A DNA stretch of 64,000 bases from positions 372,001-436,000 of the forward strand of contig BSYQ01000001.1 in assembly GCA_030272585.1 (NCBI GenBank), given 5' to 3'. The stretch comes from Bryopsis sp. KO-2023. Taxonomy: Eukaryota > Chlorophyta > Ulvophyceae > Bryopsidales > Bryopsidaceae. Shown here one piece after another: positions 46,901-59,158 of the stretch. Position numbers and translations under genes: made by a program. Under the pieces are notes generated by a model. It searched no databases. It was given only the letters and a program-made list of their open reading frames with translations, and was not told where the DNA came from. Position 1 is the stretch's first letter, and every line of letters starts with the position of its first letter.

Positions 46901-48273
46901 ATTCAATGATCTGTGTGCAGAGATTCCTAATATTATAACCACCACCAGCAGCAGATCATCATTCTCACCTGGTTTTTTGCTTCAATCATCGGCCCGGACC
47001 CCACCAAAGGGCGAAGGACCACCTCCAAGTAGTCCCCAGCAGTGATCTGATGCCACAGAGAAAATCAGACAACGGTGAAAACAACAAATATCTTTTTTTC
47101 CCAAAGGCCAATAGTTTTTTGTTTTTTTTAATGGAGAAAGCTGAAAAAGATCCAGGAGCACACTCACTTCACGGTCATCTTCGACAAGGTCCAAGTAGAA
47201 GTCCCTCAAAAGCCACATGAAAGAGGGGGTGAACTCTTTCAAGTCATCATTGCTACCTGCTTGATCCACCAACAGAAATGCCTACTTCGTGAGTGGGGCG
47301 GATCTCGAACAGAGTGAATGTCTGACGTAACAGCTAATCATCAAACCCCAAAACATGCACTACAAAATAGAAAATTGAGTTTTTGATTCCACAGTAAAAG
47401 TAAGTCCCGCTTCCCATCAAGGAAGGTGCAAATTTCCACAGTTGATTGGGTAGGTTATTTTTTCCCTCCACTACATGTTCTTTCTGTCTTCTTTCTTTTT
47501 ACCTTCAGCTCGGACTCTGACACGTTTAGTCACCTCAGTGACGAGGGAGAGTCTGTCCAAGGATGACTCATCGATCCCACCCATTTGATTGTAAATGAAG
47601 AAACTGGAAAGCAAAACTGCAAGCGAGCAAATCTGAGTGCTGTACTGGCCAGTCTGGAAACACACACACAAAACATATTTTCAGTTAAGAAAAAAAGTGT
47701 TTTTCACAGTCAGAAAAAGTGTTTTTGGTTTGGTTGGCATCAAAGAAAAAACAAACAAAGCAATGCCGAAGAACAAAACGTAAAAATGCAAAGGGCTATA
47801 CCTGGTCGAACGCGTCGATGCCTTCCGTATCGAGCAGAACCTGTCGAAGCAAAAGCACAGAAACTTAGGGATGCGAAAAACGCGTCCCTACAATATCTCG
47901 ACGAAGCAGCGACGCTTCGACGAAACCGAAAACGTCAATGCATTAAGACCCATCAGCGTTCGACTCGAAACAATAACGAAAAGAAATTCCGAACCAGGTG
48001 GTAGTCTCGACCATCAGGCGCTGTCCTCTTCACGGGGTGCGACCACATCCATAGGCCTTTGGTGCAGGGACGGTGAGTGGACGCCACGTGAAATCCATTG
48101 TTCCGACCGAGCAGTTGATTCAAAACGAAACTTTTGCCTTCGCGCGCACGCCCACAGACCGTGACGACACCGACAGGGCCTTCGATCGAACGGAGCACGG
48201 CCAACGCTTCTTCCCCTAAAGAAAAGGTCTGGCTAGCCGCGTCGTATCGAATTAGCTCCAGGGGCGACTCCAT
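43987..48273 (-). CDS. Guanylate-binding protein family GTPase with SAP-like tail
   Basis: A large dynamin-type GTPase of the GB1/RHD3 family. The ATG is at 48273 (an in-frame ATG at 48396 is an alternative). The G domain has a P-loop 'VCGRAREGKSFVLNQLLG', switch region 'STHRPCTKGLWMW', 'LLDTEGIDAFDQ' (G3), 'LAVLLSSFFIYNQMGGIDES' and 'WLLRDFYLDLVED' (the RD motif used for guanine contact). These lie in separate in-phase exons between 48273 and 47150. The helical GBP domain follows (46880-45400: 'SLFPDRDCATLVRPVNDEKD', 'LTGSMLTALAEGYVNAINEG'), then a coiled coil and a long Ser/Arg-rich low-complexity region (44950-44340). The last exon (about 44178-43987) encodes 'TIAEIKEWLTLQGHGGTVWD', then 'KKADWVSLIKRVAGG', resembling a SAP helix-extension-helix. 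Animal GBPs act in defence and membrane remodelling. This one has no CaaX box, and its role is unknown. Confidence 0.87.
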
Positions 48274-48840
48274 GATTGCTGTACCCGGTATTCGTCTACC
48301 CTCGCCACCCAACAGGGGTGCCCAACTCGCAGTTCCCTGAGCAAAACCAAACGAGATCCTGCTACGATGTTGACAGTCAATCTGGCGGGAAGACATGCGA
48401 ACAGTTCATTTCCAACAATCGATGGGACGCTTCTTCATGCACAGCGGCCAATCGATTCGTCAGCCTGCTTTTTCCTTGCATCCTCCCTCCAGAAGATATG
48501 ATCGGTGTTGGGAATTGGCTTGCCACGGTCTTTGAGTGTTGGAGGGGATTTGAGCAACAGCTTGCCTGTTATCTGAAACTGAATGAAAGGATTTGGGGGC
48601 TTTGGACTGTGTAGCTGCCTTTTTCAGCAGATTGGAAGACAAAATTGTGTTCTTGTTTTTTAGGACCAGTCCAAATCCATTGGCCAAGGAAACAACAATC
48701 GAATCCTGTGATGGTTGAGGCATAATCCCCCCCCAGAAGCATCTCGAACGAAACCATTGACGGGTTCAGAATGGAGGTTTTCTTTGTTTGGGAGGCTTCC
48801 AAAGCCAAGACAGACAAGGGTCGTTTGGACAAGAGGAGCA
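48274..48840. promoter_or_regulatory. Divergent promoter region, GBP / TMEM163-like
   Basis: There are 567 bases between opposing start codons. Open frames here overlap the possible longer GBP N-terminus. Inferred from orientation. Confidence 0.4.
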
Positions 48841-51459
48841 ATGTCGTCGAATAGAGAACCCAGGACACCCCCTGGATTCGAAAGCGTCGTGAATAGCGTG
48901 TTTGAGGAGCAGCAAAGAGCGGGGGTAACCGTTTCGGTCGTGGAACTGCAGGTAACAAGACGTCCCCTGAGTCGTCGAGCGTATGCACACCGTTAAGGAA
49001 CTGAGCTTGAAGATTTTCCTTAGGGCTGCGAAAGAGAGTTCACATAGTTCATTCTAGGAGGGAAAGTCCTGGAATTAGGTTTGACCCTTATCCTGGACGA
49101 GGCATACGACGACCAAGGAATGGTCGTCAGTCGCCATCGCTCGATATCTAGAATTCCTCAGACTTTGCTTGTTTCGCGAATCCTTTCTTGGCGTCTCGCT
49201 TCTCTGAAGCATGAGGCCAGCCTCGGTTACACGCTCTCTTGGAAATCCCGCCTTCATGCGACACGCTACACAGGGTCGACTGTCTCTTTTCGCAGGACGT
49301 CGCAGGAAAAAATGGTTCGAAATACGACGACTGCGAGGAGGCGGACGTCTATATGATCAAGGCACCAGCAAGGAGCTTGTGGGTGCGTCGCGCCAGACAC
49401 ATATCTTATGTATCCATCGCCTTCACTCTCCTGGGGGGCGTCAGCGGAATCGTGATTGCATCGGTTTCAGACAGGTGAAATATCTTCCTTCGAATACAGC
49501 CCATCGTGGAATGGCTCGAATTTACAACTATCGACACTCAACCACAAGAATAATGTTGTGGAATCATAATTTTGTTGCGTTAACGCCAACACAACGGCTG
49601 GAGGTGGCCGCCAGATTTCAAAACAGCAGCTTTGACTCAAGGAAATGGAGTTGAATGCGCATATAGCAACTCACATGTGTGTGTTTTCCTTGTCAGTGTC
49701 TCTTTGCTTGGGTATGCTCTGGAATCCTTTGTGGATGTCTTCAGTTCAGTGCTGGTGCTGTGGCGGTTTTGGAGCGACGACATTGAGAAACATGAACAAA
49801 AAAGGCTGTTCAAGAAAGAAAAGAAAGCTTCACTGGGCATTGCCGCCACGGTACACAGCCACTAATCTACGCATTCATTCTTATTATCATTCTTGCCAAC
49901 AATGCAATCCACAGCAAACCCTCAATTAGGCTGATAAAAAGATCACAGAAAAAGCACAGAATCAGAATTTGACAGGATTTTAACCCTGAAAACAGAAATT
50001 GGCTCTTTTGCAACTTAAAGGATCACATAAGAAACACTTGGTGTGGAAAAACCTTGAAGCTTCATTACATCCATATGGGTCAATGCATGCGCTCAGTGCG
50101 CTTTATCAAACGACATTTTCAAAAGTTACTGTGATTTTCTGTTCTGAGCCATGTTTTTTCTGTTGGCCTGTATTCATCAAGAACATATTGCTTTTATGTT
50201 GCAGCTTGTGATAATAGGCCTTGTGGTGGGCACCCAAGCTGCTGTCCATTTGGCATTAGATGAACAACCCAATAAAGGTGAATGAAACCCAGACGATATC
50301 AAATCCAAACACTGAATAAAGGTCAATATTCATCAGTCAAAAAGTTGCATTCAAAAGTTCAGGATGAGTCAGTTTCAACCATTAAATAGTGTTTTAAATA
50401 TAATCACCTTCACAAATGCAGATATTCAGGGGGTCAGGGGGTGGGAGCTGAGCAAAGTGCAAACAAGAAAAATGAAACTGCCTGAAAATGAACAAAATAC
50501 AGATTTTTCAAGAAATTGAAAAAGTGGATTAGTCAATAAACAAAATGTTTGGTGGGAATGCAGCTGCTGCTCTGCTTGCGATATCAACCATATCAGTGAT
50601 TGTCCTCACCATCCTGTCAACTATCAAGCTAAAAATCTCGGTAGGTTTGATCATCAATGGGGGGAAAAAAGGTGCCAACCAGTTGCTGAATTGTTGCAAT
50701 CATCGTCAGGGTTTTGGGTGATCCTTTTTGTTGAACCCCTGAAAAGAAAGCTATTTTTGTTCAGAGGGCATTGAACTCACCCGCAATGAAGAAGGATGCA
50801 GTCACATCAGCAGCTGTGGCATTGCTATCCCTTGGTATGTTCAGATGAGAAATTGAAAAACTTCATTACGTAATGAAGTAATGTGACTGGCTTGGTGGAG
50901 GCCCCCCCAAGCCATGCCCATAATGCATGGTTTTCGGGACAATGTGATTGGATTAATGAATAATGACTCAAGGTCCTTATTACAGTATTCTCATTTCTTT
51001 TCACCTGGATTTAAATTACTCACAATTATCAGCAAGCCCCGCATAATGTAAATTATTCAAGGACAAAGCAGTCATCATCAAACAATCCTCAGTGCCATAT
51101 TCCCTACCGAAACGAGGAAAACCTGTTCACCATGCAAGTTAGGGATGTTTTGGACTCTGAAACTTGCATTTGCACAAGCGGCGAAACTAACTGTTGCATT
51201 ATGTGTTTATATACACTTAATTCATGAATGTTCAATTGAATTTTTTGTAGAGCAAGAAACCTGTTTGTAATATCTACTGTTCTGTGTGAATCTAGGTATC
51301 CTCCTGTCAGCCGCCATGAACGAACTTCATCCAGAGATCTGGTGGCTGGACGCAGCTTTTGCAATCATAATTTCTGTTTTGCTGTTCTTTTATGGTGCTA
51401 GGACCTTGATCAACAACAAATGGTGGCGAAAAGATTTCTGGGCTATGCAAGACCAGTAG
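48841..51459 (+). CDS. TMEM163: TMEM163-like metal (zinc) transporter
   Basis: A six-helix membrane protein related to animal TMEM163, a CDF-superfamily zinc efflux protein of synaptic vesicles and lysosomes. Seven exons are in phase: 48841-48951, 49298-49477, 49698-49854, about 50206-50278, 50560-50639, 50763-50835 and 51298-51459. Residues 1-75 are a cytosolic acidic tail ('EEQQRAGVTVSVVE', 'YDDCEEADVYM'). TM1 is 'SIAFTLLGGVSGIVIASVSD'. TM2 has 'LGYALESFVDVFSSVLVLW', equivalent to the animal 'FDAVLDVLSSVIVLWRY' and containing the acidic metal-site position. Later helices are 'LVIIGLVVGTQAAVHLAL', 'LLAISTISVIVLTILSTIKL', 'KKDAVTSAAVALLSLGILLS' and 'WWLDAAFAIIISVLLFFYGA'. The stop is at 51457-51459. 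The family match is by motif order; the metal preference is inferred. Confidence 0.85.
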
Positions 51460-52255
51460 AGGAAAAAAAACGTTTCGGTGTTCCAAAACGACTGCATGCT
51501 TGACAATTCCCTTTCGCATGAATGAACGAGTTTCTTGATTATTGAGTGAAGACTTGACAAGCAAATCAGTTAATCAATTCAGTTCACAGATTTATTGACC
51601 TCAGCTGCAGGCATCATCCCATATATTTCTTTTCAAAAAATTAGGTCTCAGCGCTTCTGGTTGAGGTTGTGTTGTGGAAATCAATAATTTGAGGTAGGAA
51701 AAACAAACGATGATTGAAAAATCATACCTCACCAACTGGGGAGGATCCCCACCCTGGATATGAGAAGAATCAACTGTTCAATGTTACAATGTTTTGCACT
51801 GCCACACAAACACAAACAAAGATCCCACCACCTCTATTTTAACATGGAAGATTCACAAAACTGCATTGCTTCGGCCAAAGCAAACTCCGAACATCTGTCA
51901 GTTGGTTATAACGAAACACATCCTAGCTAGATTAAATAAATGTCATTATTCAAAACCCAGTTGTGTAAAAATAGATCCATACTTAAAAGTCGATGGGTTA
52001 CGATTATCAAGCCGTTTTTTCCCGAAACTGTGCACGGAAAAAAAAGAGATTCCTGTTTAGCAACTGAAACTACAGTGCTTATACCGACACTCATCCCACC
52101 CTATGGCACAGAGGCACAGCCTCTTCTCGTTGTACCTATTTCAAAAATTCTGTTGTATTTCTTGTAGAAAAAAAAGTCACTCAATTTTGTGCTTGGCAAA
52201 TCCTCTTGATAAAAAACCATCAGCAAACCTTCCATCCACCACAGATTCCTCTTAT
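51460..52255. other. Convergent intergenic region
   Basis: Lies between the stop codons of the TMEM163-like gene and NOS. AT-rich; no supported exon. Confidence 0.5.
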
Positions 52256-55200
52256 TCAAGACTCAGTTTTCTCATCCAATTTTGTGCTGGGCAAACCAAA
52301 AACATCCTCATGATATCGCCCATCAGCAAACATTTCATCCACAACGCTCCTCCCCGCAACAGAGTCCAGGGCAGCACTCACACTGCCCGCCATTTCAGCA
52401 GCTCCACACACGTAAACATGGCACAGCTGGTTGTCCAGCAACCCTTTCAGAACGCCCCCCTCGTCAATAACCTTATCTTGAATGTACCGTTTCGGGACCT
52501 CCCTAGATTCAGCCAACACCAGCTTGGTGATTGCACCGACACTCACAGCTTCATCCAGCTCCTCTGCAAACAGCAAGTCCGTTTTCTTCGATCGGCATCC
52601 GAAAATCAAGATACATTCCCCGATGCTCTGCCCTCGTTTGATCAACACCTCTCGTTCTTGCCAGAAACCTCGAAACGGAGCAATACCAGTTCCAGCACCT
52701 AGCAGAATTATCGGAGCTCTGTTGTCCACAGGCAAGTGAAAGGCGGCGGTGTGCAACTGGAACTGGATTCGATTCCCAGGGTCCAAGTTGCACATGTGAT
52801 CGCTGCAAACCCCCCTCCGTCTGACTTTGTCTTTCATGGTGTAGACTACCTTGCCCACCGTCACATGGACCTCGCCTTTTTCCTTTCTTTTGGAGGAGGA
52901 TATGGAATAGTAGCGGGGGGAGTTGGAAGGGATGAGCATCAGCAACATGGGCAATGGCACATTCCCATGCAAGCTAGGAAATTTGCGAAAGATATCCATC
53001 CATTGCAAAGCTGTTTTCTCGAAATAAGCTTTGTAATCGCCCTGGTCGCTCCCCAGAGACTCCAAAACCTCGGCATCCTCTTCACTGGCTGCACACTGTG
53101 CCAAAATAGAACAGCTTTCCTGATCGACAGGCTCCCGTGCACCCGCGATCCATGTCAAAATGATACGCACCGTGGTAGGCTTCCCCTGAATTTGAGTGAG
53201 CAAAGGCATCCGGTCCTCGAAATTCTTCTCAGTGTCCATTTCCACCAAGAAAACTTGGTCGACGTCGGGAAAATCTAGCCCGGCTGCGTAAGCTTTCAGC
53301 TCGGCATCGCTGCAACGATTCTCCGGCATGATCGAGATGTGGTCCCCAGGCAAGTAGGGCGGGTTTCCACACCCATCCAAATTGATGCGCACCAGACAGG
53401 TAGCTCGACCGAATTTAACTCCCAGATGCTGCCCACTGATCAAACTGCGGACTTCCAGAATAGTCCCCACCATCCATTTTTTGCTCATCTTTGGCTTGCT
53501 GTGGGCCATCACTCTGCCAGGCAGTGGAGGTGCTGCTTCAGGCAAAATCTGCTGCAAAGCCATCGAGGCTAGCTTATCCCTGCTCAAGTTTGTGATTTTC
53601 GGCATTGGCAATCGGTGGAACGGCTCCTGGTGCTCTTTGTAGTTGGCCAGTGCGTTCTTCAGTCTGACATAGCCCTGCTTCCCAGTGATGCTTACCATCC
53701 TTTCCGCCACATCGAAACTCCATTGATGGAAAGATGCTTTTTCACCCCCCAGTTCATCGCAAGTCCCCACGTCCATTACCCGCACCCCCCCAGCCTTGGA
53801 AATCACTTCATCAAACGTTCTCGCCCCTCCACAGAATCGTGGGTATCTGGACGAGCCGAACCCCAGCACAGCGTAGTGTTTGCCTTCCAGGGCTGGGCAT
53901 TCCTTCCTCGAAAAGTGCTTTTCCAGCGCAAAAGCTTGTCGAGGAGGCACTCCGTTACCATAGGTGGATGTCAAAAAGAGAAAGATCTGGCATTTCTCCA
54001 TTTTTTCATTGAATTCAGCTGTATCTTGGAAAGCTTCCGCATCCATGACTTCCACCGAAGCTCCATCGTTCATGAGGCTGGCCAGGATGCTGGCATAATT
54101 CCGGGTGTTGCCTGAGACTGACGCATACACCAAGAACACACGGATTCGATTTTTTCGGACATTGTGCAGGAACAGCCCACAAGCTTTCATCGTCAAACCC
54201 AGCACCACCATTTTCGAACGAATCGCCTCCCTGCTCAGAACTCCAAAACACTCTTTCTCGTATTTCCGCCACCCTGGTCCATTGAAATACACCGGCTTCA
54301 GCGTATACTCCGTCATTTTGTTCAGATGCAAGTAACCCCTGCATGCACTCGCGGTCAAAGGTGGAATAATCCATTTCCAATTTCCCGTGCAGAAGCCCCT
54401 ATCTCGCTTTTCCTTGCTGTACCAGTCGAAAAACCCAGACATCAAACTGTGATGGTCCACCATGCCGAACCCTGAATGCTGGAAGCTGTTCAAAACAGCC
54501 TTATTCAGGGCCAGCATAGCTTCATCCTTCCACAGCGCCGAGTTTCGATTCACATCCAGCCCCATCAGTTTAGCAATCCTAGGCAGCATGTTATACCGAC
54601 CCTCGTCGGCAAAATCCCTCACGATTTCTGTGTCAGCATACCACCCATTGAAGGGGGCTGCTGTGTACACGATCCCACCCACTTCCAGCTGCATATTACT
54701 CACCGCCGGCACAGCATACCATTTCAACCCCAGGTCCCCCAGCCAAGGATACTCCGGGTCGAAAATCTCGATTTCCAACACATAAGTTTCGGGTATGTCG
54801 AAGCATTGTGGGGGCTCCTCAGAATTCGCTTGGAAAACCATCGGCAAAAAATCGAACATCGTTTTTTCCTTCCCTGCACCCCATCTGAACCTCGTTGTGA
54901 CCATGTCGGTGAAACCCAGATTTCCTCTGTCCCCTACAATCATTCCATCTTCCTGTCTGTACGCAGCATATCTTATGAGCTGATCGTTCCACACCCGTGG
55001 ACCTGATTTTCTGTCCCCCGGTTTGGCAGGGGGGAAGACTGTGATGAAGGTGTCGGTTACCATGTTTTTCTGGGCCATCTTCAAATGCTCCAAACAAGCT
55101 TCGAACATCCCCTCGTTCGTGGTGACGTCCCTCCTATCCAGGAGCTGCAACTCATTCCAGACTTTTCTGTTAGAGCATTTCGGTGCATTCCTCCACGCCA

Positions 55201-56066
55201 CTCTGGCCCCATGCTGGAGCTCTTCGAAGCTGTGAGTGTACGTCCCTGTTTTCTCGATCGATGCCAAAATCTCTTCCTTTCGGTGGCTTTTGACGTCTGG
55301 GGTGGACCCCATTTCGTTATGGAACAAATCTTGGAATTCCATGGCCTCACGGAGAAGCTTTTCTTCCATTGCTTCGTCCAGATTCAGCCCCTGCCCAGGC
55401 TTACAGCCATACGCACAGATTTCTGGGTGCTTACCATGGACGTACCCAGGGTAAGGACTTGTGTAAACTGTTCCATGGAATAGTGGGCATCTCGGCCTAG
55501 ATGCATCGTCTGACGCCTGGCCATGGAGAGAAAAAAAAAACAAAAAAACTCATACAACTGTAATGAATCGGACACATCTAAATTTCAATTTCCACAATTT
55601 CAATTTCAACTGTTTGTTTTGTCACAGACTGATTTCAGTTATTTGCAGGCAGGTAATTTCCTTGCTGAACAGATTTTATGATCAACATTCCTTTTCGAAG
55701 GTTGGCGAATCTTGGTTCCACGATTTGACATCGAACGATTCGCCGCTCAACCCCTGAAGAAATCAACACATCGGAGCAGATACCTTAGTTTTCGCCGTCG
55801 AGCTCGAGTCAGAGGAGACCCCAAGAGCAGCGGAAGTAGGGGAATCGTCCAAAGGATCGCTGTCCACCAAGAAAACCAAAATCAGTTGACAAATATGTTG
55901 AACACACACGGCTTTTCCGGCCAGATTACTGCAGACTGCTACTGCCAATACCAGCCACAAGTTGAAAAGAACTCGATTGCCTCTCTTCAAATTCTCGCGA
56001 TGAAAGACGAATTCGAAAAGCGAATCACCAGCCAATCGCTCGCCGCCAATTTTTAAGGATTCGAAA
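52256..56066 (-). CDS. NOS: Nitric oxide synthase, full oxygenase-reductase enzyme
   Basis: Makes NO and citrulline from L-arginine, O2 and NADPH. One exon (55516-52256, about 1086 codons) holds the whole enzyme. The oxygenase domain has the haem-ligand Cys in 'WRNAPKCSNR', the arginine-binding Glu in 'FNGWYADTEIVRDF', and 'MVDHHSLMSGFF' plus 'NWKWIIPPLTASAC' at the pterin/dimer side. A basic-hydrophobic linker ('SKMVVLGLTMKACGLFLHNV') resembles the calmodulin site. The FMN domain has 'YASVSGNTRNYA', 'TSTYGNGVPP' and 'LGFGSSRYPRFC', with no autoinhibitory insert between the last two, so it is iNOS-like. FAD and NADPH motifs are 'PRYYSISSSK' and 'GAGTGIAPFRGFWQER'; the C-terminus has 'RYHEDVFG'. 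The 5' end is uncertain: an upstream exon ending at donor 55793/55794 joins in phase and encodes a hydrophobic stretch ('VLFNLWLVLAVAVCSNL', 'ICQLILVFLV'), but I could not find its ATG; it may extend to about 56363. Confidence 0.93.
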
Positions 56067-59000
56067 GTGTGCTGTAGCAGGAGTCGTCACCTTTCTGCTG
56101 GTAGGCTGAATTTCGACTCGGTCAGCCCCATCGAGTCGGTTACCCGCTAGAACAGGGCCTTCTTTCAGAATGAATAATTTTGAGCAGTTGCAATATCGAA
56201 GCGGCTGTCCAAAACCCACGCTCTCACTCGTATTCGAGTTCCTCAGTGCCTGTCGCGCGTCAGGAAAGCTGCCGCTGGGAGGTCTGTATTTCTCACACCA
56301 AACCACACGTATGGGTGTTTGTGTGTGTATCACACTCACACAGTTAAGAAAGTACTGAAGCACGTGGGAGCGAGGATTCTAAATAGGGACGGTTTTGGGA
56401 AAACCATACAAGTATCTTAAGTATAAGACTTTTCGTAGTCGGCTTCAGTGGAAGATTACGCTAGGCGAGATGGACTTCAAGCCCTGGGCAGGGGAAAGTC
56501 TGTGAGCAATACACAGCGATGCGATATTTCCGCGCACATATCCCAGTGCTGTGACGCCGCAAATATACAAGGGAGAGGCGTCCAGCGGCATTGATGTTTT
56601 TGGTTGTCGAGTTCCCGCCCGCCGGTGCGCGGACATCTTTGTACCTTGTCCTTGTCTTTGTACCTTGTTTATTTGTGGTACGCGTTTTGTCCAACTGGAA
56701 TCTTTCAGCTTCCGCCAATTCAACGCCTTGCATTTCTCTGGGTCGCAGAACGGACTACTTCAAGAACGATTCCACCACCAAGATTTTTGCATGTGTAATG
56801 CAACGATTTGAGCTCCATATCTGTCCAACAGCAATATCAATGTCGAGAGTGTTCCAGGCTTCTATGAAGGCGATTCATGCCAATGCATCATTGAAATCCT
56901 TGTGATGTCGGTGCCCAAAGCCTGCATCTTTCATAGTTTTTAGCAGATTTTGAAAACCCCTGAATCTATGCGGCATTTTATTTTGACAAGTTCTGCATCC
57001 AGAGCAACATCTTAAAGTTCTCAACAGCTACCCTTCACCTTCGCATCGGATTTTTGTTGCCTGGTTGTTTCTCAGCACATCATACACACACTTTTAACAT
57101 TTTAATTTGTGTATTATCGGAAGTTTTCTTTGCCGTGGTGGTTGTTTTCACTTGCCATGTTGTTTTGAAAGAAATCAAAATGAAGCTTGTCTTGGTTGTG
57201 GACTACAAAACACGATTGCATTGCAGACAACATGCTGCGCACATACAGTTTCCAAGCCAGCTGGATGTTGGCAAGAAAAGACTTGGTTTTTTCAAACGTT
57301 TTTTTCTGCCAGTCAATGTGGTGTGTCAAAGCAAAGATCAGAGAGGGTTGATTTTGCCACATCTCAAATTAAAAGTAACAAAAAGTGACCTTCCCAGATG
57401 CCTGGTGTCCTATAGGTGGAAGCCGAAAGGAAACTGATGACACTATTATGGTTCGTTTCTCCTCTCGAAAGCACAATGTTTTACAAAAGGTGGTACCTTG
57501 TCCTTTGCCCATTTCCCTTTTTGAAAAGATCACGGTTTTCCTACAGGGGATATTGCAGCCAACATAAGAAGCAAGATAGAGCGTACCGACTACTCAAAGT
57601 TCAGGTTACATGCACGAAAGTCTGGCCAAATTTGCATCCTTTGAGTGTTTATGATTGTCCTACTATGTTTACACCATATTACCTAATTGTTGAACACGTA
57701 CTTTATTCAACATTTGTTTATTTGTTTATTGGCATTCGTTCAATTCTCTAATGAATACCCATCTCATTCAACCGATCCACTGGGGTCGATACCCTGGAAC
57801 ATCCCTCTCAAATAAGTTGCCAACAATAAAACAAAGAAACTCCGTTTTTGCAAGGATCAGAATCTCCATTCTGGGGATTCATCATTTCCTTGAGGAGTAT
57901 CACGTTGAAAAATAAAAACAATGGAAAAAAAGCAAAGGAGAAAAACACTAGGGGGACAAGGAAAACAATATATCAATAGGGCTACACAAATGCAAGTCGA
58001 TGGCTTCAGGAGGGATTGGATGGATTGGGGGATGGTCTCCACAGGTTGCTTGCTGTGAAATTGACGGGTCGGCACATGTAACAGCGCTCTATTGTCCTGG
58101 AAACGAGAGGGTATACAGGGTGTAGGGTGCCCCACATACTGTGCCTGCTAATCATGTCTGATTGTTTGACAGAAAATACCAAAGTTCGGTCAACTTCCAC
58201 CCATACAGTGTCTGAACGGATTTAAAAAAAAAAGTGCATCTATGGTTTCGGGGTGTATGGCGATAGCGGAGATGTTTGTGGAAAGATACAATTGGAAGTT
58301 AAGATATTTCAACAACCTCAGACATCATATTTATTGCCCACTATCCATAACTATCGGAACCACCCTGATCTCTTGACTGCCATACAACCACGTCCAGTGT
58401 GTATGTATGTATTTGGTTTTTTAAACATCCTCTTATTTCAAAGATAGCTTATCGGCCGTCTAAACCCAAACATTATCCCACCCGTTAAAGCAAACAAGAA
58501 CACTGTCGATCGAAAACCCACCCAGAAAACGACCAGTGACACCTTCACTGCATATTATTGCAATCCCAACATGCACTTCTGTAGTGCGGAAGAGTTATGC
58601 AAGTTGTTAAATAACAATATGGGGCAATATATGACAAGCTCGTATATTCCTGCAAGGATTTTTCTTGTAGGCAACTCTCATTTGGGACTGTCTCGGTTAT
58701 TACAACTGAAACCCTCTTTTCAAGTTCCCCCAGAAGTTCCCAGACTCTCAATCGTTTACTGCAGTCATTCAGAGGCAGACACTCTCAAAAACTCAGGTTA
58801 CATTTCCTCCCAATCCCCGATCTTTACATTTCAAGAGTTCACACCATTGCATGCTTCTCCTAGCATGTTCCCACATTAGAGCTGCCTAACATTGACCCCC
58901 ATCATAACGAACATTATCAAGCCATTGATGCAACAAATTAAATTAAATTGCCATTGTATTATTTGCCATTTATACACCGCCCCAAACGAACACTCACCAA

Positions 59001-59158
59001 TTATTACCTCACCATCTCCGTTTCTCGCTGAATCGCATTCACACGAAACTTGACACAACATCATACTTGTTCAACCTGTACGTTGTGTTAGCATCTCTTG
59101 GTGTGAATTTTTGTGGACCCGGCACCGTGGCGCAAGTTGAACGCACTCGCGCGCCAAA
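56067..59158. other. Gene-poor 3-kb region
   Basis: No complete gene could be built. On the minus strand, 56363-56120 is open and protein-like and may be 5' exon sequence of NOS ('EGPVLAGNRLDGADRVEIQP'). On the plus strand an ATG at 56170 opens 'MNNFEQLQYRSGCPKPTLSL' up to a possible donor at 56284. These two overlap on opposite strands, so at most one is real. Further open frames (56591-56905, 57054-57437, 58571-58879, all plus) lack family matches and plausible splicing. From about 57.7 to 58.9 kb I see only non-coding DNA. Confidence 0.4.

Noticed and set aside
57054-57437. A 127-codon plus-strand open frame
   Set aside because: Composition is that of T-rich non-coding DNA, with no family match and no splice partners.
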